Source: Enterovibrio gelatinilyticus (GTDB taxonomy: Bacteria; Pseudomonadota; Gammaproteobacteria; Enterobacterales; Vibrionaceae). From it: 64,000 nucleotides of DNA. The number at the start of each line of letters is the position of its first letter. Within the stretch, counting starts at the first letter, position 1. The notes beneath the pieces were generated by a model that saw only the letters and a program-made list of their open reading frames with translations, did no database searches and was not told where the DNA came from. Where the stretch lies: contig NZ_JAJUBC010000005.1 in assembly GCF_028683095.1 (NCBI RefSeq), positions 170,151 to 234,150 of the forward strand, given 5' to 3'. Both the position numbers and the translations under genes were made by a program. Below, in pieces: positions 51,822-62,845 of this stretch.

Positions 51822-52787
51822 TTACCAGCTCAGGCGCTGTGGCAATAAAGAGGCCGATAGCACACACATCACGCCACCAAGATCGGCATGGCGAATCGCC
51901 ACTTGAGCCGCTTGCTGCACTTTTGGTTTGGCGTGATACGCAATACCCAAGCCTGCTGCTGACATCATAGTAAGGTCATTCGCGCCATCGCCAATCGCTA
52001 GCGTATTAGACGGCGTGAATTCATAGCTTTCAGCAAGATCACGCAAAATATCGGCTTTTCGCTGCGCATCAACCACAGCGCCCGACAATTCGCCTGTCAG
52101 CTTGCCATTCTCAATCACCAGTTGGTTAGATTCCGCATACGCAAGTGACAAATCTTCTTTGAGTTTATCGGAAAACCAAGTAAATCCACCTGACGCAATG
52201 GCCACTTTCCAGCCTCGAGCTTGAAGCGATGCGGTTAAACGATGCATGCCTGGCATATAAGGGATGTTGTCACGCACTTGCTCTAAAATAGACACATCAG
52301 TGCCTTTCAATGTTGCTACACGCTGACGAAGGCTTTGTTCAAAATCGAGTTCTCCGCGCATTGCGCGTTCTGTCACTTCAGAGACTTGCGCTCCTACACC
52401 AGCTAGCTTGGCAATTTCATCAATACATTCAATTTGAATAGCCGTTGAATCCATATCAAATAAGGCCAAGCCCGGCTCGTAAAGATTAGGAATATTATCA
52501 AGCCCTGAACAATCTAACGACAAGGCATCGCAAAGCGCGACAATCTCTGGCGTAAGTTCACCGCGCATCAACAGAACTTCATAAGGGCCGACAGTCCAAC
52601 CCGCTAAAGGTAAAACCTGTTCGCCGGTTAAAAAGGCAAGATCATCAAGATATGACGGGCTTAAGTGAAGGCCGAAGAGTAACCAGCCTGCTTGACGGCT
52701 GTCAGAAGGGCGAAAGCCACGTATAGAAGGAAAACGGTTAAGAAGCTTTGTGTGTTTTTTTATTGGATAAGCTGAAAGTGCATCCAT
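51822..52787 (-). CDS. serB: Phosphoserine phosphatase (SerB)
   Basis: The protein has 321 residues. An N-terminal extension is followed by a HAD domain: nucleophile in LALFDMDSTAIQIECIDEIA (DxDST), VAIASGGFTWF and AIGDGANDLTMM. It performs the last step of serine synthesis. It is convergent with the two-PilZ gene (41-base gap) and divergent from smp, the arrangement seen in enterobacteria and vibrios. Confidence 0.95.
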   Translation of the reverse strand: MDALSAYPIKKHTKLLNRFPSIRGFRPSDSRQAGWLLFGLHLSPSYLDDLAFLTGEQVLPLAGWTVGPYEVLLMRGELTPEIVALCDALSLDCSGLDNIPNLYEPGLALFDMDSTAIQIECIDEIAKLAGVGAQVSEVTERAMRGELDFEQSLRQRVATLKGTDVSILEQVRDNIPYMPGMHRLTASLQARGWKVAIASGGFTWFSDKLKEDLSLAYAESNQLVIENGKLTGELSGAVVDAQRKADILRDLAESYEFTPSNTLAIGDGANDLTMMSAAGLGIAYHAKPKVQQAAQVAIRHADLGGVMCVLSASLLPQRLSW

Positions 52788-52966
52788 TGCATCAATTCCT
52801 TTTCGAAAACTCGCTTTACTATATCAAAGAGTGCGAGTGATCACATTAACGACAGCCACGCGTTAAACCAAGCGCTGACTTGCATTTTTTGAGTGCGGGC
52901 AGCAAACTGAGAACGCGCTAATTTGATGCGAAGACTATGATACCTTCGCCATAGCTTGGAAAGCTT

Positions 52967-53575
52967 ATGCTACAAATAAACAAAAAACGCTTAAAAAAAC
53001 TGTGGCAGTTCATCATTCTTGTGGCGTGTTTTGCCACTGTCATGATGCTCTTTATGTACAGTAATCAATTGAACAACCGTAACTATAAGATGTTATATGA
53101 TCAGACAGAATCACTTTCTCGTGTGATCTTACGTCAAGCTGCAGCAACAGCGCATGATGCCATCACCAACGATGATATAGATGCGCTGCAAAGCATCGTG
53201 GCGAATCTTCAACACGAAGATCTGATTTTGGATGCTGCCGTGTATGACATGAGAGGTAACCTCGTTGTCAGCTCCATTGGCGCGATGCCACTTGAGCAAT
53301 TAACAGGGTTAAATACGCCTTTATCCGTGGCAAGCATTGGCAGGCTGCAACTTGTAGAGCCTGTAGCAGAAGATGGCAACATGGTCGGGTTCGTGCGTAT
53401 TACGTTGGAACACGGCAATGTGATTAAGGCTGCGTCTAACCGTTTGGAGCAAAGTATCAATTTGGTACGCGCTATGATTTTGGTCGCGATTGTGACGGGA
53501 GCGCTTCTGATTTTCACCTTTGCGAACAGGAAAGATTTGTTGCGGTCGACGTTTTTGCTAAAGAGTAATGATTGA
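52967..53575 (+). CDS. ytjB: Membrane protein Smp (YtjB), sensor-like
   Basis: The protein has 202 residues with an N-terminal helix (FIILVACFATVMMLFMY, about 13-31), a periplasmic domain and a second helix (MILVAIVTGALLIFTFA, about 170-186). This is the layout of YtjB/Smp, annotated with a hemolysin-like or AhpA-type domain, partnered genomically with serB. Function is not well defined. Confidence 0.85.
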   Translation: MLQINKKRLKKLWQFIILVACFATVMMLFMYSNQLNNRNYKMLYDQTESLSRVILRQAAATAHDAITNDDIDALQSIVANLQHEDLILDAAVYDMRGNLVVSSIGAMPLEQLTGLNTPLSVASIGRLQLVEPVAEDGNMVGFVRITLEHGNVIKAASNRLEQSINLVRAMILVAIVTGALLIFTFANRKDLLRSTFLLKSND

Positions 53576-53630
53576 GCAAGAACGGTTCCTAGAATCTCAC
53601 CCCCAAGCCCCTACTCCTCACGTAAACGCA

Positions 53631-53656
53631 AAAAGGATGGCCTGAGCCATCCTTTG
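53631..53656. terminator. Bidirectional terminator between smp and deoD
   Basis: AAAGGATGGC pairs with GCCATCCTTT around a CTGA loop. On the - strand it is followed by TTTTTGCG, and it ends the deo operon. Confidence 0.8.
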
Positions 53657-53679
53657 TCGTTTCTGTTACTCGGCAAAAT

Positions 53680-54405
53680 TTACGCTTCGTCAGCGTCGCC
53701 AAGCAGCACAGATTCAAGTGCGATTTCGATCATCTCGTTGAACGTGTTTTGACGCTCTTCAGACGTTGTTTGCTCGCCAGTCTTGATGTGGTCAGATACG
53801 GTACAGATAGTCAGTGCTTTCGCACCAAATTCTGCTGCAACACCGTAAATGCCAGCCGCTTCCATTTCTACACCTAGGATGCCGTACTTCGCCATAGTGT
53901 CGAAGAATTCTGGCTCTGGTGAGTAGAAAAGATCGGCAGAGAAAATGTTACCTACGCGTACGTTGATGCCTTTTGCTTTCGCTGCATCTACCGCGTTACG
54001 GGTCATTTCGAAGTCAGCAATCGCTGCAAAGTCATGGCCGTTGAAACGAGTACGGTTGATTTTCGCATCGGTAGATGCGCCAACACCGATAACTACATCA
54101 CGCAATTTCACGTCTTCACGCACCGCGCCACAGCTACCTACGCGAATGATTTTCTTCACGCCAAAATCTTTGATCAACTCAGTCGCGTAGATTGAGCATG
54201 ATGGGATACCCATACCGTGGCCCATCACAGAGATCTTACGACCTTTGTAAGTACCTGTGTAACCAAACATGTTGCGAACATCACAAACTTGCTTAACGTC
54301 TTGCAGGAAAGTTTCTGCAATGTATTTAGCACGTAGCGGGTCACCCGGCATCAGAACTACGTCTGCAAAATCACCCATTTCAGCATTGATATGTGGAGTT
54401 GCCAT
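53680..54405 (-). CDS. deoD: Purine nucleoside phosphorylase (DeoD)
   Basis: The protein has 241 residues from ATG at 54405 ([20 protein letters not shown]). It has the hexameric PNP signature [17 protein letters not shown], the phosphate-site [20 protein letters not shown] and catalytic Asp in VSDHI. It phosphorolyses purine nucleosides to base and ribose/deoxyribose-1-phosphate. It is the last gene of deoC-deoA-deoB-deoD, separated from deoB by 97 bases holding a hairpin. Confidence 0.95.
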   Translation of the reverse strand: MATPHINAEMGDFADVVLMPGDPLRAKYIAETFLQDVKQVCDVRNMFGYTGTYKGRKISVMGHGMGIPSCSIYATELIKDFGVKKIIRVGSCGAVREDVKLRDVVIGVGASTDAKINRTRFNGHDFAAIADFEMTRNAVDAAKAKGINVRVGNIFSADLFYSPEPEFFDTMAKYGILGVEMEAAGIYGVAAEFGAKALTICTVSDHIKTGEQTTSEERQNTFNEMIEIALESVLLGDADEA

Positions 54406-54453
54406 TTGTTTTTTCCTTTTGATCAAAATTCGGATTCAACCAGTCGAACATCT

Positions 54454-54487
54454 CGTTGCGATGCGGTACTTCATCGTCATCGCAACG
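54454..54487 (-). other. Intercistronic hairpin between deoB and deoD
   Basis: CGTTGCGATG and CATCGCAACG pair perfectly over 10 bp around a 14-base loop. There is no T-run, so a role in mRNA stability or differential expression of deoD is more likely than termination. Confidence 0.5.
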
Positions 54488-54502
54488 GCGTTCCACGGGG
54501 TA

Positions 54503-55723
54503 TTACAGGAATGATTTACCGTATTCCATGTCGGAAGTACCGAAGTATTCCGCCAGAGTCTGGCCAATATCAGCAAAGGTTTCACGGCGTCCTAATGAGC
54601 CTGCTGGAACCTTTTTGCCATATACCAACACAGGAATATACTCACGTGTGTGATCTGAACCAGGCCAGGTTGGATCGCAACCATGATCAGCCGTCAGGAT
54701 CAGCACATCGTTCTCATCCAACATGTCGATGATTTCAGGTAAACGGCCATCGAAGTATTCCAGCGCAGCTGCATAGCCCGCGACGTTACGGCGATGACCG
54801 TAATGTGAGTCAAAATCGACAAAGTTGGTGAACACAAGGCTGCTATCACCTGCGGTTTGAATGGCGTCTTTCGTCGCATCAAACAAGGCTTCTAAGCCCG
54901 TGGCTTTCACTTTCTGGGTGATACCCACGTGCGCGTAGATATCGGCGATTTTACCAATGGAGATAACCTCGCCCGATTTTTCTTCTACCAGCTTTTGCAG
55001 CACAGTCGCCGCTGGCGGCTCCACTGACAAATCACGACGGTTGCCCGTACGTGCAAACTGACCTTTGCCTTCACCCACAAACGGACGCGCGATAACGCGG
55101 CCAATGTTGTAGTCTTCCAGTTCTTCACGCGCAATTTGGCAAAGCTCTAACAGACGATCTAAACCGAAGGTTTCTTCGTGACATGCGATTTGGAACACCG
55201 AGTCTGCTGAGGTATAGAAGATAGGCAAACCTGTCTTCATATGCTCTTCGCCTAGTCTGTCCAGAATCTCTGTGCCTGATGCATGGCAGTTACCCAAGTA
55301 ATCAGGGATGCCTGCACGCGCAAGAATGCGATCGGTGAGTTCTTTCGGGAAGCTGTTTTCTTTGTCGGTGAAATATCCCCAATCAAACAAAACAGGTACG
55401 CCAGCAATTTCCCAGTGACCAGACGGCGTGTCTTTGCCCGACGATAACTCTTGAGCATGACCATAAGCGCCGATGATTTCAGCGTTTGCGTCTAAGCCTT
55501 CTGGGAAGTAGCCCGAGGCTTCTTCACAGGCTTTACCTAGACCCAGCTTGTTTAGGTTTGGCAGCGTCAACAGACCATGACGATCTTCATTATTCGCTTC
55601 CCCTGCAGCACACGCTTTCGCGATTGAACCGAGAGTGTTGGCGCCCACATCACCAAATGTATGGGCGTCTGCTGAAGCTCCGATCCCGAAAGAATCGAGA
55701 ACCAAAATTATCGCACGTTTCAT
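54503..55723 (-). CDS. deoB: Phosphopentomutase (DeoB)
   Basis: The protein has 406 residues from ATG at 55723 ([20 protein letters not shown]). It belongs to the alkaline-phosphatase superfamily: metal-site VLDSFGIG, phospho-threonine region [12 protein letters not shown], and C-terminal [20 protein letters not shown]. It interconverts ribose/deoxyribose 1- and 5-phosphates. It starts 11 bases after the deoA stop. Confidence 0.95.
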   Translation of the reverse strand: MKRAIILVLDSFGIGASADAHTFGDVGANTLGSIAKACAAGEANNEDRHGLLTLPNLNKLGLGKACEEASGYFPEGLDANAEIIGAYGHAQELSSGKDTPSGHWEIAGVPVLFDWGYFTDKENSFPKELTDRILARAGIPDYLGNCHASGTEILDRLGEEHMKTGLPIFYTSADSVFQIACHEETFGLDRLLELCQIAREELEDYNIGRVIARPFVGEGKGQFARTGNRRDLSVEPPAATVLQKLVEEKSGEVISIGKIADIYAHVGITQKVKATGLEALFDATKDAIQTAGDSSLVFTNFVDFDSHYGHRRNVAGYAAALEYFDGRLPEIIDMLDENDVLILTADHGCDPTWPGSDHTREYIPVLVYGKKVPAGSLGRRETFADIGQTLAEYFGTSDMEYGKSFL

Positions 55724-55734
55724 GATCGCCTCCT

Positions 55735-57066
55735 TTAGACGTCTTCTGGGCCAATCTGACGGTAAACATCCGGTGTTGCTTGTGGCGCTAGTTCTGAAAC
55801 AACCATGGCTGACTGAAGCGCTGTTGCCGCTTGTTGCCATTGCTCTTCATTATTAGCGTGCACAACCGCCAGTGGCGTGGTGCTATCAGCGCGCATTCCG
55901 AGTCGAATCACGTCACTAAAGCCCACTGAATAATCAATTGTATCGCTCGCAACACGGCGTCCGCCACCTAAACCCACAACAGCCATACCGATCGCTCGCG
56001 TATCCATCGCAGACACAAAGCCTGAGGCGTTCGCAAACACGGGTTTTATCACGCCAGCAGTCGCGAGATATTTGCTGTAATTCTCAACGAAATCGAGTGG
56101 GCCACCGAGGCCTGCCACCATTTTGCCGAAACACTCTGCCGCTTTGCCGTTATCCAGCACGGCTTGCAGTTTGTTCATCGCGTGATCTTTGTCTTTCGCC
56201 AAACCACTGATCATCAGCATTTCAGCACACAAAGCCATGGTAACGGTATACAAGCGAGGGTTGCGATATTCGCCAGTTAAAAACTGTACCGCTTCTTTCA
56301 CTTCAAGCGCATTACCTGCGCTAGAGGCCAAGACTTGGTTCATGTCGGTCAGCAATGAACTTGTGCGTGTTCCCGCACCATTTGCTACCGCCACGATTGA
56401 TTTCGCGAGCTCTTCGGATTTTTCGTAAGTCGGCATGAAAGCGCCAGAGCCTACTTTGACATCCATTACTAGCGACTCTAAACCCGCCGCTAATTTCTTC
56501 GACAAAATTGACGCTGTGATCAGCGAAATATTGTCGACGGTTGCTGTCACATCGCGAGTCGCATAAACACGTTTATCGGCAGGAGCCAGATCGCCTGTTT
56601 GGCCGATGATCGCAACGCCTGCATCTCGCGTTACCTGACCAAATACGTCATTGGTCGGGGTAATGTTATAGCCAGGAATAGACTCAAGTTTGTCTAGCGT
56701 ACCGCCTGTGTGACCCAAGCCACGGCCTGAGATCATCGGTACATAGCCACCACATGCTGCCACCATTGGGCCAAGCATTAACGAAGTGACATCGCCCACA
56801 CCGCCAGTACTGTGTTTATCGACGATTGGGCCATCAAAATTCATGTGTGACCAATCGATCACCATGCCGGAATCGCGCATGGCACATGTCAGTGCAACAC
56901 GCTCATCCATGGTCATATCATTGAAGTACACCGCCATCGCAAACGCTGCGATTTGTCCTTCGGACACCGTATCTTTGGCAATGCCTTGGATGAAAAAGTT
57001 AATTTCTTCAGTCGTTAGCGCAATATTGTCACGCTTCTTTCTGATTATCTCTTGGGGAAGGTACAT
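55735..57066 (-). CDS. deoA: Thymidine phosphorylase (DeoA)
   Basis: The protein has 443 residues from ATG at 57066 ([20 protein letters not shown]). It is a nucleoside phosphorylase with [20 protein letters not shown] and [20 protein letters not shown], the class signature, and [13 protein letters not shown]. It releases thymine and deoxyribose-1-phosphate from thymidine. It follows deoC after 66 bases that contain a small hairpin. Confidence 0.95.
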   Translation of the reverse strand: MYLPQEIIRKKRDNIALTTEEINFFIQGIAKDTVSEGQIAAFAMAVYFNDMTMDERVALTCAMRDSGMVIDWSHMNFDGPIVDKHSTGGVGDVTSLMLGPMVAACGGYVPMISGRGLGHTGGTLDKLESIPGYNITPTNDVFGQVTRDAGVAIIGQTGDLAPADKRVYATRDVTATVDNISLITASILSKKLAAGLESLVMDVKVGSGAFMPTYEKSEELAKSIVAVANGAGTRTSSLLTDMNQVLASSAGNALEVKEAVQFLTGEYRNPRLYTVTMALCAEMLMISGLAKDKDHAMNKLQAVLDNGKAAECFGKMVAGLGGPLDFVENYSKYLATAGVIKPVFANASGFVSAMDTRAIGMAVVGLGGGRRVASDTIDYSVGFSDVIRLGMRADSTTPLAVVHANNEEQWQQAATALQSAMVVSELAPQATPDVYRQIGPEDV

Positions 57067-57100
57067 GGTCGACCTCACGATCTCAGTGATCAACAACATC

Positions 57101-57122
57101 AGGGGAGCGTATTCACTCCCCT
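57101..57122 (-). other. Intercistronic hairpin between deoC and deoA
   Basis: AGGGGAG pairs with CTCCCCT around an 8-base loop. It lacks a T-run and lies about 10 bases from the deoC stop. It may be an mRNA-processing or stability element. Confidence 0.5.
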
Positions 57123-57132
57123 ACCAAAAGGC

Positions 57133-57906
57133 TTAGTAACCGCCTTCCGCCGCTTTTTCACCTTCACCCAAGGTATTAAGAAGGTTTGCAAGCAAGCTAG
57201 ATGCACCGAAACGGTAATGCGCGCTGTCTGCCCAGTCACCACCTAAGATACGATCTGCCATTGCCAAGTAGTCAGCCGCATCTTCTGCTGTACGAACGCC
57301 GCCAGCTGGCTTGAAGCCCACTTTCTGCGCTACACCCATGTCTTTGATCACGGTCAGCATGATTTCAGCAGATTCAGGCGTCGCGTTAACTGGCACTTTA
57401 CCCGTTGAGGTTTTGATAAAATCTGCGCCCGCTTCGATTGAGATTTCAGAAGCGCGCTTAATCAGTGCTGCCTCTTTCAACTCACCGGTTTCGATAATCA
57501 CTTTCAAGGTGATGTCGCCACACGCTTCTTTCACTTGCTTAACCAGTTCAAAACCGGTTTTCTCGTCGCCAGCGATCAGCGTGCGGTATGGGAAAACCAC
57601 GTCAACTTCATCTGTTCCATAAGCAATTGCCGCTTTGGTTTCAGCCACGGCAATCTCGATATCATCGTTGCCGTGTGGGAAGTTAGTGACGGTAGCAATT
57701 TTGATCTCTGGCGTGCCTTGTTCGCGAAGTTGTTTTTTCGCGACAGGAATGAAACGCGGGTAGATGCAGATAGCAGCAGTATTACCAACAGGGGTTTTCG
57801 CACTCTCACACAGCGCAATCACTTTCGCGTCAGTGTCGTCGTCGTTAAGGGTGGTCAAATCCATCAGTTTTAGGGCACGTAGGGCTGCTGCTTGTAGATC
57901 GCTCAT
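57133..57906 (-). CDS. deoC: Deoxyribose-phosphate aldolase (DeoC)
   Basis: The protein has 257 residues. It is a class I aldolase with the Schiff-base lysine in [10 protein letters not shown] and [10 protein letters not shown], plus [14 protein letters not shown] [12 protein letters not shown]. It converts deoxyribose-5-phosphate to acetaldehyde and glyceraldehyde-3-phosphate. First gene of the deo operon; CTTTCTCC (complement GGAGAAAG) just upstream acts as ribosome site. Confidence 0.95.
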   Translation of the reverse strand: MSDLQAAALRALKLMDLTTLNDDDTDAKVIALCESAKTPVGNTAAICIYPRFIPVAKKQLREQGTPEIKIATVTNFPHGNDDIEIAVAETKAAIAYGTDEVDVVFPYRTLIAGDEKTGFELVKQVKEACGDITLKVIIETGELKEAALIKRASEISIEAGADFIKTSTGKVPVNATPESAEIMLTVIKDMGVAQKVGFKPAGGVRTAEDAADYLAMADRILGGDWADSAHYRFGASSLLANLLNTLGEGEKAAEGGY

Positions 57907-58455
57907 GACTTTCTCCAGTCTAAATATTCAAAACCAAGTAACAAACTGAACGGCCATATTTGGCACGTCACAATCTGATGAGCGGACTTGGCTCCTTGAA
58001 GTTTGGCAATACCATCGCCAATCAACATTCCTTGTTGCCGCACACCCTCTATCATCAATATCGAGGGTGCAAACCCAACCGCAACGTGTGCTATGCATCA
58101 TCGGCGTTTGGGCATTAAGATTTCATCGTTCCGCTGTCGTGATGAAACAGAAGTGAAAATATATGAAATGTACCTTCTGAATCTTTGACAGTGCTCACCA
58201 ATTTTACCAATGTTCTGCGAGCACGACTAGGTGTTACCTGTTTCTGTTGAAAAACACTTTGTTGCCCTTGGTGTCCAAACCATCAATGCAACCACTCCCA
58301 TCAAGAGAGACTGCGCAATATAGCCAACAGAACGTCGCAGCAAGGGTAATAAACCAACTATATCCGCTTGCACAGCTTTGCCCTGTCTTATTGATGGGGA
58401 ATGTATGTTTCGATACTCAGTTAAACGCCCCTATCAAAACCACAAATTACAGGCA
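57907..58455 (-). promoter_or_regulatory. Upstream region of the deo operon
   Basis: About 550 bases between deoC and the nupC terminator with no convincing gene. It must hold the deo promoter. I could not find a clean CRP palindrome or a known CytR/DeoR operator pair by eye. The frames at 58003-58188 and 58247-58555 show no protein-like features and are rejected. Confidence 0.3.
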
Positions 58456-58457
58456 CA

Positions 58458-58486
58458 AAAAAGCCGCCTATCGAAGGCGGCTTTTA
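58458..58486 (-). terminator. nupC terminator
   Basis: AAAAGCCGCCT and AGGCGGCTTTT pair around a short loop; on the - strand the stem is followed by a T-run. It lies about 20 bases after the nupC stop. Confidence 0.85.
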
Positions 58487-58505
58487 CAGTCAGCAATTGC
58501 TGTGA

Positions 58506-59744
58506 TTACATCATTGACAGAGTCAGGAAGAAACCAGCAATCGTTGCACTCATAAGGTTAGAAAGCGTACCAGCGGCAACTGCTTTCATACCGAAGCGAG
58601 CGATATCATGACGACGCGTCGGTGCGATGCTACCTAGGCCACCCAGTAGGATTGCTACTGAAGACAGGTTAGCGAAGCCACACAATGCGAACGAGATGAT
58701 TGCAACGGTCTTATCAGACAAGTCTGGAATCATTGGCGTGAAGTTCAAGTACGCAACGAACTCGTTCACAACAATCTTCTGACCGATCAAAGAACCTGCA
58801 AGGTCAGCTTCAGCCCAAGGAACACCGATTAGGAATGCAAGCGGAGCAAAGACTTTACCCAACAGGAATTCAAGCGTTAGGTCTTCAATACCGAACCAAC
58901 CACCGATGCCACCCAGCATACCGTTAACTAGCGCGATAAGACCGATGAAAGCAAGAAGCATTGCGCCGATGTTTAGCGCAAGTTGCATACCTGATGATGC
59001 GCCGCCAGCAGCTGCATCGATAAGGTTTGCAGGCTTATCTTCTTCTTCGTCTGAATCTTTACCGAACTGGTCAATAGGCTGATCAGTTTCTGGCTTGATG
59101 ATTTTAGCGAACAGAAGACCACCTGGTGCTGCCATGAACGACGCTGCAATTAGGTAAGAAAGAGGAACACCCATCGCTGCGTAACCTGCTAGTACACCAC
59201 CGGCTACAGATGCCATACCACCACACATTACTGCGAACAGTTCTGACTGGGTCATTTTAGGAACGTAAGGACGAACAACCAATGGTGCTTCAGTTTGGCC
59301 AACGAAGATGTTTGCAGTAGCAGACATTGACTCAGCGTGAGAGGTACCAAGTACTTTGCGAAGAGCGCCACCCAGAATGCGGATAACCAACTGCATCACG
59401 CCTAGGTAGTAAAGTACGCTGATCAACGCAGAGAAGAAAACAACGGTTGGCAGAACTTGGAAAGCAAAGATAAAACCGATGCCATCGACAGAAAAGTTAA
59501 CTAGGCTACCGAATAGGAAACCGATGCCATCTTTACCATAGTTGATAACATTTTGTACGGCATTCGCCATACCATTCAGTAGGGTTTGGCCCCACGGAAC
59601 GAAAAGGATAAAACCACCCAGGATAAACTGGATAGCAAACGCACCACCAACGGTGCGAAGGTTGATTGCTTTGCGGTTGTCAGACAGAAGTACGGCGATT
59701 AACAGCAGTACAACCATCCCTACAATGCTCATAATCAGGCTCAT
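58506..59744 (-). CDS. nupC: Concentrative nucleoside transporter NupC
   Basis: The protein has 412 residues from ATG at 59744 ([20 protein letters not shown]); longer starts add a non-hydrophobic extension. CNT-family landmarks are [49 protein letters not shown] and [14 protein letters not shown]. It imports nucleosides with Na+ or H+, supplying substrates for the deo enzymes encoded next on the same strand. Confidence 0.93.
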   Translation of the reverse strand: MSLIMSIVGMVVLLLIAVLLSDNRKAINLRTVGGAFAIQFILGGFILFVPWGQTLLNGMANAVQNVINYGKDGIGFLFGSLVNFSVDGIGFIFAFQVLPTVVFFSALISVLYYLGVMQLVIRILGGALRKVLGTSHAESMSATANIFVGQTEAPLVVRPYVPKMTQSELFAVMCGGMASVAGGVLAGYAAMGVPLSYLIAASFMAAPGGLLFAKIIKPETDQPIDQFGKDSDEEEDKPANLIDAAAGGASSGMQLALNIGAMLLAFIGLIALVNGMLGGIGGWFGIEDLTLEFLLGKVFAPLAFLIGVPWAEADLAGSLIGQKIVVNEFVAYLNFTPMIPDLSDKTVAIISFALCGFANLSSVAILLGGLGSIAPTRRHDIARFGMKAVAAGTLSNLMSATIAGFFLTLSMM

Positions 59745-59900
59745 AATATGGGTTCCTAAGAAAGTCTTGGCGTCTCGACAAATTGGGAGTGTTATTCCGG
59801 CGGCGATTATACTCACGGGACGCGCCGCAAAGGAATGCATGAGTCACGGTTTAAGTGAAAAATTCACTGCAATTCACACAAAAGAGTGATGTAGATCTAT

Positions 59901-59941
59901 TTTTGTGACCTATGCACGACGCAAACGATTGGGCAAACGAT
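59901..59941 (-). promoter_or_regulatory. Candidate CRP/CytR-type control region of nupC
   Basis: Upstream of nupC a CRP-like TGTGA-N6-CACGA (59904-59919) is followed by two direct copies of GCAAACGAT (59921-59929 and 59933-59941), 12 bases apart. Tandem half-sites next to CRP are the usual design of CytR-controlled nucleoside promoters, and GCAAACG also resembles PurR half-sites. Assignment is tentative. Confidence 0.35.
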
Positions 59942-59943
59942 GG

Positions 59944-60714
59944 CTATATCGTCCTAAACACGAAACAAGCTTCAGCATTTTGTGATGTTGCTTGAATAAT
60001 TTCTTCGACATCGACACCTTTTATTTCAGACAACGCCTTCGCAATTAGGGGTAATCGCTCTGGTAAATTAGGCTCCCCTTGAAACCCGAAAATCGGCATA
60101 TCCGGTGCATCGGTCTCCAACACCATGGATGAAAGTGGCAATGCTTTGACCGCATTTCTGGTTTTATTTGCCCGTTCATAAGTGATCGTTCCCCCTATTC
60201 CAAGCAAAAAACCACGTCGAATGTAGTTAAGCCCTATTTGCTCACTGCCACTAAAAGCGTGCAAAATTCCGTTTACCTGAGGAAACTCGTTAAGAATTTG
60301 TAGCAATTCATTGTGCGCTTTTCGGCAATGTAAAATGACTGGTAACTGGTATTTTTCGGCCAATTTAAGCTGCGCACGAAGAAACATTTTTTGCTTTTCA
60401 GGCTCTGGATTATCAATGGCAAAATCTAACCCACACTCCCCCACAGCGATACACCCTTCAGACGCTTGAGAGAGCGCCGCATCAAGCGCTTTAAGATCGT
60501 CTTCATGATGGGAGCCAAGCCAAACAGGATGAAGCCCTAAGGCGTAGGAAATACTGCGGTACGAATTGGCAAGATCAGCAACGCGCTTCCAGTTGCTAAC
60601 TGCAACGGCAGGAACAATAAGATGATGGACTCCCGCTTTATAACTGCGAGCCACCCACTCGTTAGCGTCAGCATCAAAAGGCGGGAAATCGAAATGGCAA
60701 TGGGTATCAATCAT
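59944..60714 (-). CDS. yjjV: TatD-family metal-dependent hydrolase (YjjV)
   Basis: The protein has 256 residues. TatD metal ligands are seen in DTHCHFDF, VGECGLDF, VILHCRKAHNELL, GILHAFSG and LETDAPDM. TatD proteins are nucleases or deacylase-like hydrolases; this one is most like YjjV by length and position. It ends about 200 bases from nupC and follows prfC on the same strand. Confidence 0.85.
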   Translation of the reverse strand: MIDTHCHFDFPPFDADANEWVARSYKAGVHHLIVPAVAVSNWKRVADLANSYRSISYALGLHPVWLGSHHEDDLKALDAALSQASEGCIAVGECGLDFAIDNPEPEKQKMFLRAQLKLAEKYQLPVILHCRKAHNELLQILNEFPQVNGILHAFSGSEQIGLNYIRRGFLLGIGGTITYERANKTRNAVKALPLSSMVLETDAPDMPIFGFQGEPNLPERLPLIAKALSEIKGVDVEEIIQATSQNAEACFVFRTI

Positions 60715-60747
60715 ACTAAATCCTTATTGCTCCATTTGTAGCATACG

Positions 60748-60775
60748 AAAAAGCCGTCGAGTCCGACGGCTTTTC
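60748..60775 (-). terminator. prfC terminator
   Basis: AAAAGCCGTCGGA and TCGACGGCTTTTT form a stem on the - strand with a following T-run, in the 88-base gap between prfC and yjjV. Confidence 0.8.
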
Positions 60776-60802
60776 TGAAGCAAAACATTTCTTTGCGAGG
60801 GA

Positions 60803-62392
60803 TTAGTGCTCGCGAGTTGCTCTGAATTTCACATCGGGGTGACGTTCTTGCGTCAGGTTCAAGTTAACCATTGTTGGCGCGATGTAGCTAAGGTTATCGC
60901 CACCATCAAGCGCTAGGTTTGACTGGTTCTTACGCTGGAAATCTTCCAACTTCTTCGCATCAGAACATTCTACCCAACGAGCGGTTGCAACGTTAATAGG
61001 CTCATAGATAGCTTCTACGTTGTACTCAGATTTCAAACGAGCCACAACTACGTCAAACTGAAGAACACCTACCGCACCCACAATTAGGTCATTGGAGATC
61101 AACGGGCGGAATACCTGTACCGCCCCTTCTTCTGACAATTGAACCAAACCTTTCAGAAGCTGCTTTTGCTTCAGCGGATCACGCAAACGAATACGGCGGA
61201 ACAATTCCGGGGCAAAGTTAGGAATACCCGAGAACTTCAAATCTTCACTTTGTGTGAATGTATCACCGATCTGAATGGTGCCATGGTTGTGCAAGCCAAT
61301 AATGTCACCAGCATACGCTTCAGCAGCGCGCGAACGGTCACCCGCCATAAAGGTAACAGCATCAGAGATGGATACCATTTTGCCGGTACGAACATGCTTC
61401 ATCTTCATGCCTTGGCTGTATTTGCCAGACACGATACGCATAAATGCAATACGGTCACGGTGCTTAGGGTCCATATTCGCTTGGATCTTAAACACGAAGC
61501 CGCTGAATTTCTCTTCGCTTGATTCAACAGCACGTTCATGTGCTTGGCGAGCCAGCGGCTTTGGTGCCCACTCCGTCAAGCCATCTAGCATATGGTCAAC
61601 ACCAAAGTTACCCAATGCCGTGCCAAAGAACACAGGTGTTAGTTCACCACGAAGGAACAACTCTTGGTCAAACTCATGAGATGCACCAATCACGAGCTCT
61701 AGTTCGTCACGAAGCTGCGCGACAAGATCTTCACCAATCGCCACATCAAGCTCTGGGTTATCTAGCCCTTTAATGATGCGTTCTTCTTGAATAGTGTGGC
61801 CTTGACCCGTTTGATACAAAATCGTTTCGTCGCGATGGATGTGATAAACACCCTTAAACTCTTTGCCGCAACCAATTGGCCAAGAGACTGGGGCGCACGC
61901 AATCTTCAGTTCGGTTTCAACTTCATCAAGCACTTCCATTGGATCACGAATATCGCGGTCCAATTTGTTCATGAACGTCACAATCGGCGTGTCACGAAGA
62001 CGGGTAACTTCCATGAGCTTACGTGTACGGTCTTCAACACCTTTAGCGGCATCAATAACCATCAAGCAAGAATCAACCGCCGTCAATGTACGATAAGTAT
62101 CTTCCGAGAAGTCTTCGTGTCCCGGTGTATCCAGCAGGTTTACTAAACAATCATTATAAGGAAACTGCATCACAGAAGTGGTCACAGAGATACCACGTTC
62201 TTTTTCCATTTCCATCCAGTCAGATTTCGCATGCTGGTTAGAGCCACGACCTTTTACCGTACCGGCTTTTTGGAGTGCGTTTCCGAACAACAACACTTTT
62301 TCAGTGATGGTGGTTTTACCAGCATCTGGGTGCGAAATGATCGCAAACGTACGTCGTTTGCCAACTTCTAGATGGAATGGTGAATTTGTCAT
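60803..62392 (-). CDS. prfC: Peptide chain release factor 3 (PrfC)
   Basis: The protein has 529 residues, the standard length. It is a translational GTPase with G1 [10 protein letters not shown]3 DTPGHEDF, G4 FMNKLDRD, the RF3-typical start [20 protein letters not shown] and a C-terminal RF3 domain ([12 protein letters not shown]). It recycles RF1/RF2 after termination. Monocistronic with its own terminator. Confidence 0.97.
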   Translation of the reverse strand: MTNSPFHLEVGKRRTFAIISHPDAGKTTITEKVLLFGNALQKAGTVKGRGSNQHAKSDWMEMEKERGISVTTSVMQFPYNDCLVNLLDTPGHEDFSEDTYRTLTAVDSCLMVIDAAKGVEDRTRKLMEVTRLRDTPIVTFMNKLDRDIRDPMEVLDEVETELKIACAPVSWPIGCGKEFKGVYHIHRDETILYQTGQGHTIQEERIIKGLDNPELDVAIGEDLVAQLRDELELVIGASHEFDQELFLRGELTPVFFGTALGNFGVDHMLDGLTEWAPKPLARQAHERAVESSEEKFSGFVFKIQANMDPKHRDRIAFMRIVSGKYSQGMKMKHVRTGKMVSISDAVTFMAGDRSRAAEAYAGDIIGLHNHGTIQIGDTFTQSEDLKFSGIPNFAPELFRRIRLRDPLKQKQLLKGLVQLSEEGAVQVFRPLISNDLIVGAVGVLQFDVVVARLKSEYNVEAIYEPINVATARWVECSDAKKLEDFQRKNQSNLALDGGDNLSYIAPTMVNLNLTQERHPDVKFRATREH

Positions 62393-62845
62393 GCTTAGGT
62401 TTTTCCGGGTTAGACAATCAACGAATAAAGAGGAAGACTTTCGCCGTATTGTACATCAATTCAAATCGGCGGGTATTTTGTACGATCTAGATACCATTCT
62501 CAACGGTTGGCTAAAGAAACCCCTCGCTTTCGCTGCTTTTAAATAATCAAGTGCCATGAGATGCGCATTGAACTAAAAGCACTGTCCAAGAATTACAACA
62601 CCACTCTAACAACATCAATTTTTTGACACTAATCGCATTTAAATTGAAATCCTCAATGTTTCAAACATCTGAGCGCGGTCAAAAATTAACCAGACTTTAA
62701 CTTAAATTTACAAATTGAGTCATTTTTTTGGCATTTTTGAGCAACAACAGACCCCATATCCATTGCTTTGCATAGTAATATAGATGAAACTTATGTTTCG
62801 TTTTAGATACACGCATTTATTTAACTTGCTGCAGGAATAATATTC
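62393..62845 (+). promoter_or_regulatory. AT-rich upstream region of the adhesin gene
   Basis: About 450 bases, markedly AT-rich from 62600 onward, with no convincing gene. It separates prfC from the adhesin start and must carry the adhesin promoter. A TATAGA near 62780 is a possible -10. GCAGGAA at 62831-62837 is the ribosome site for ATG 62846. Confidence 0.35.

Noticed and set aside
58003..58555. Two short frames upstream of the deo operon
   Set aside because: They lack ribosome sites and family features, and the second runs through the nupC terminator.
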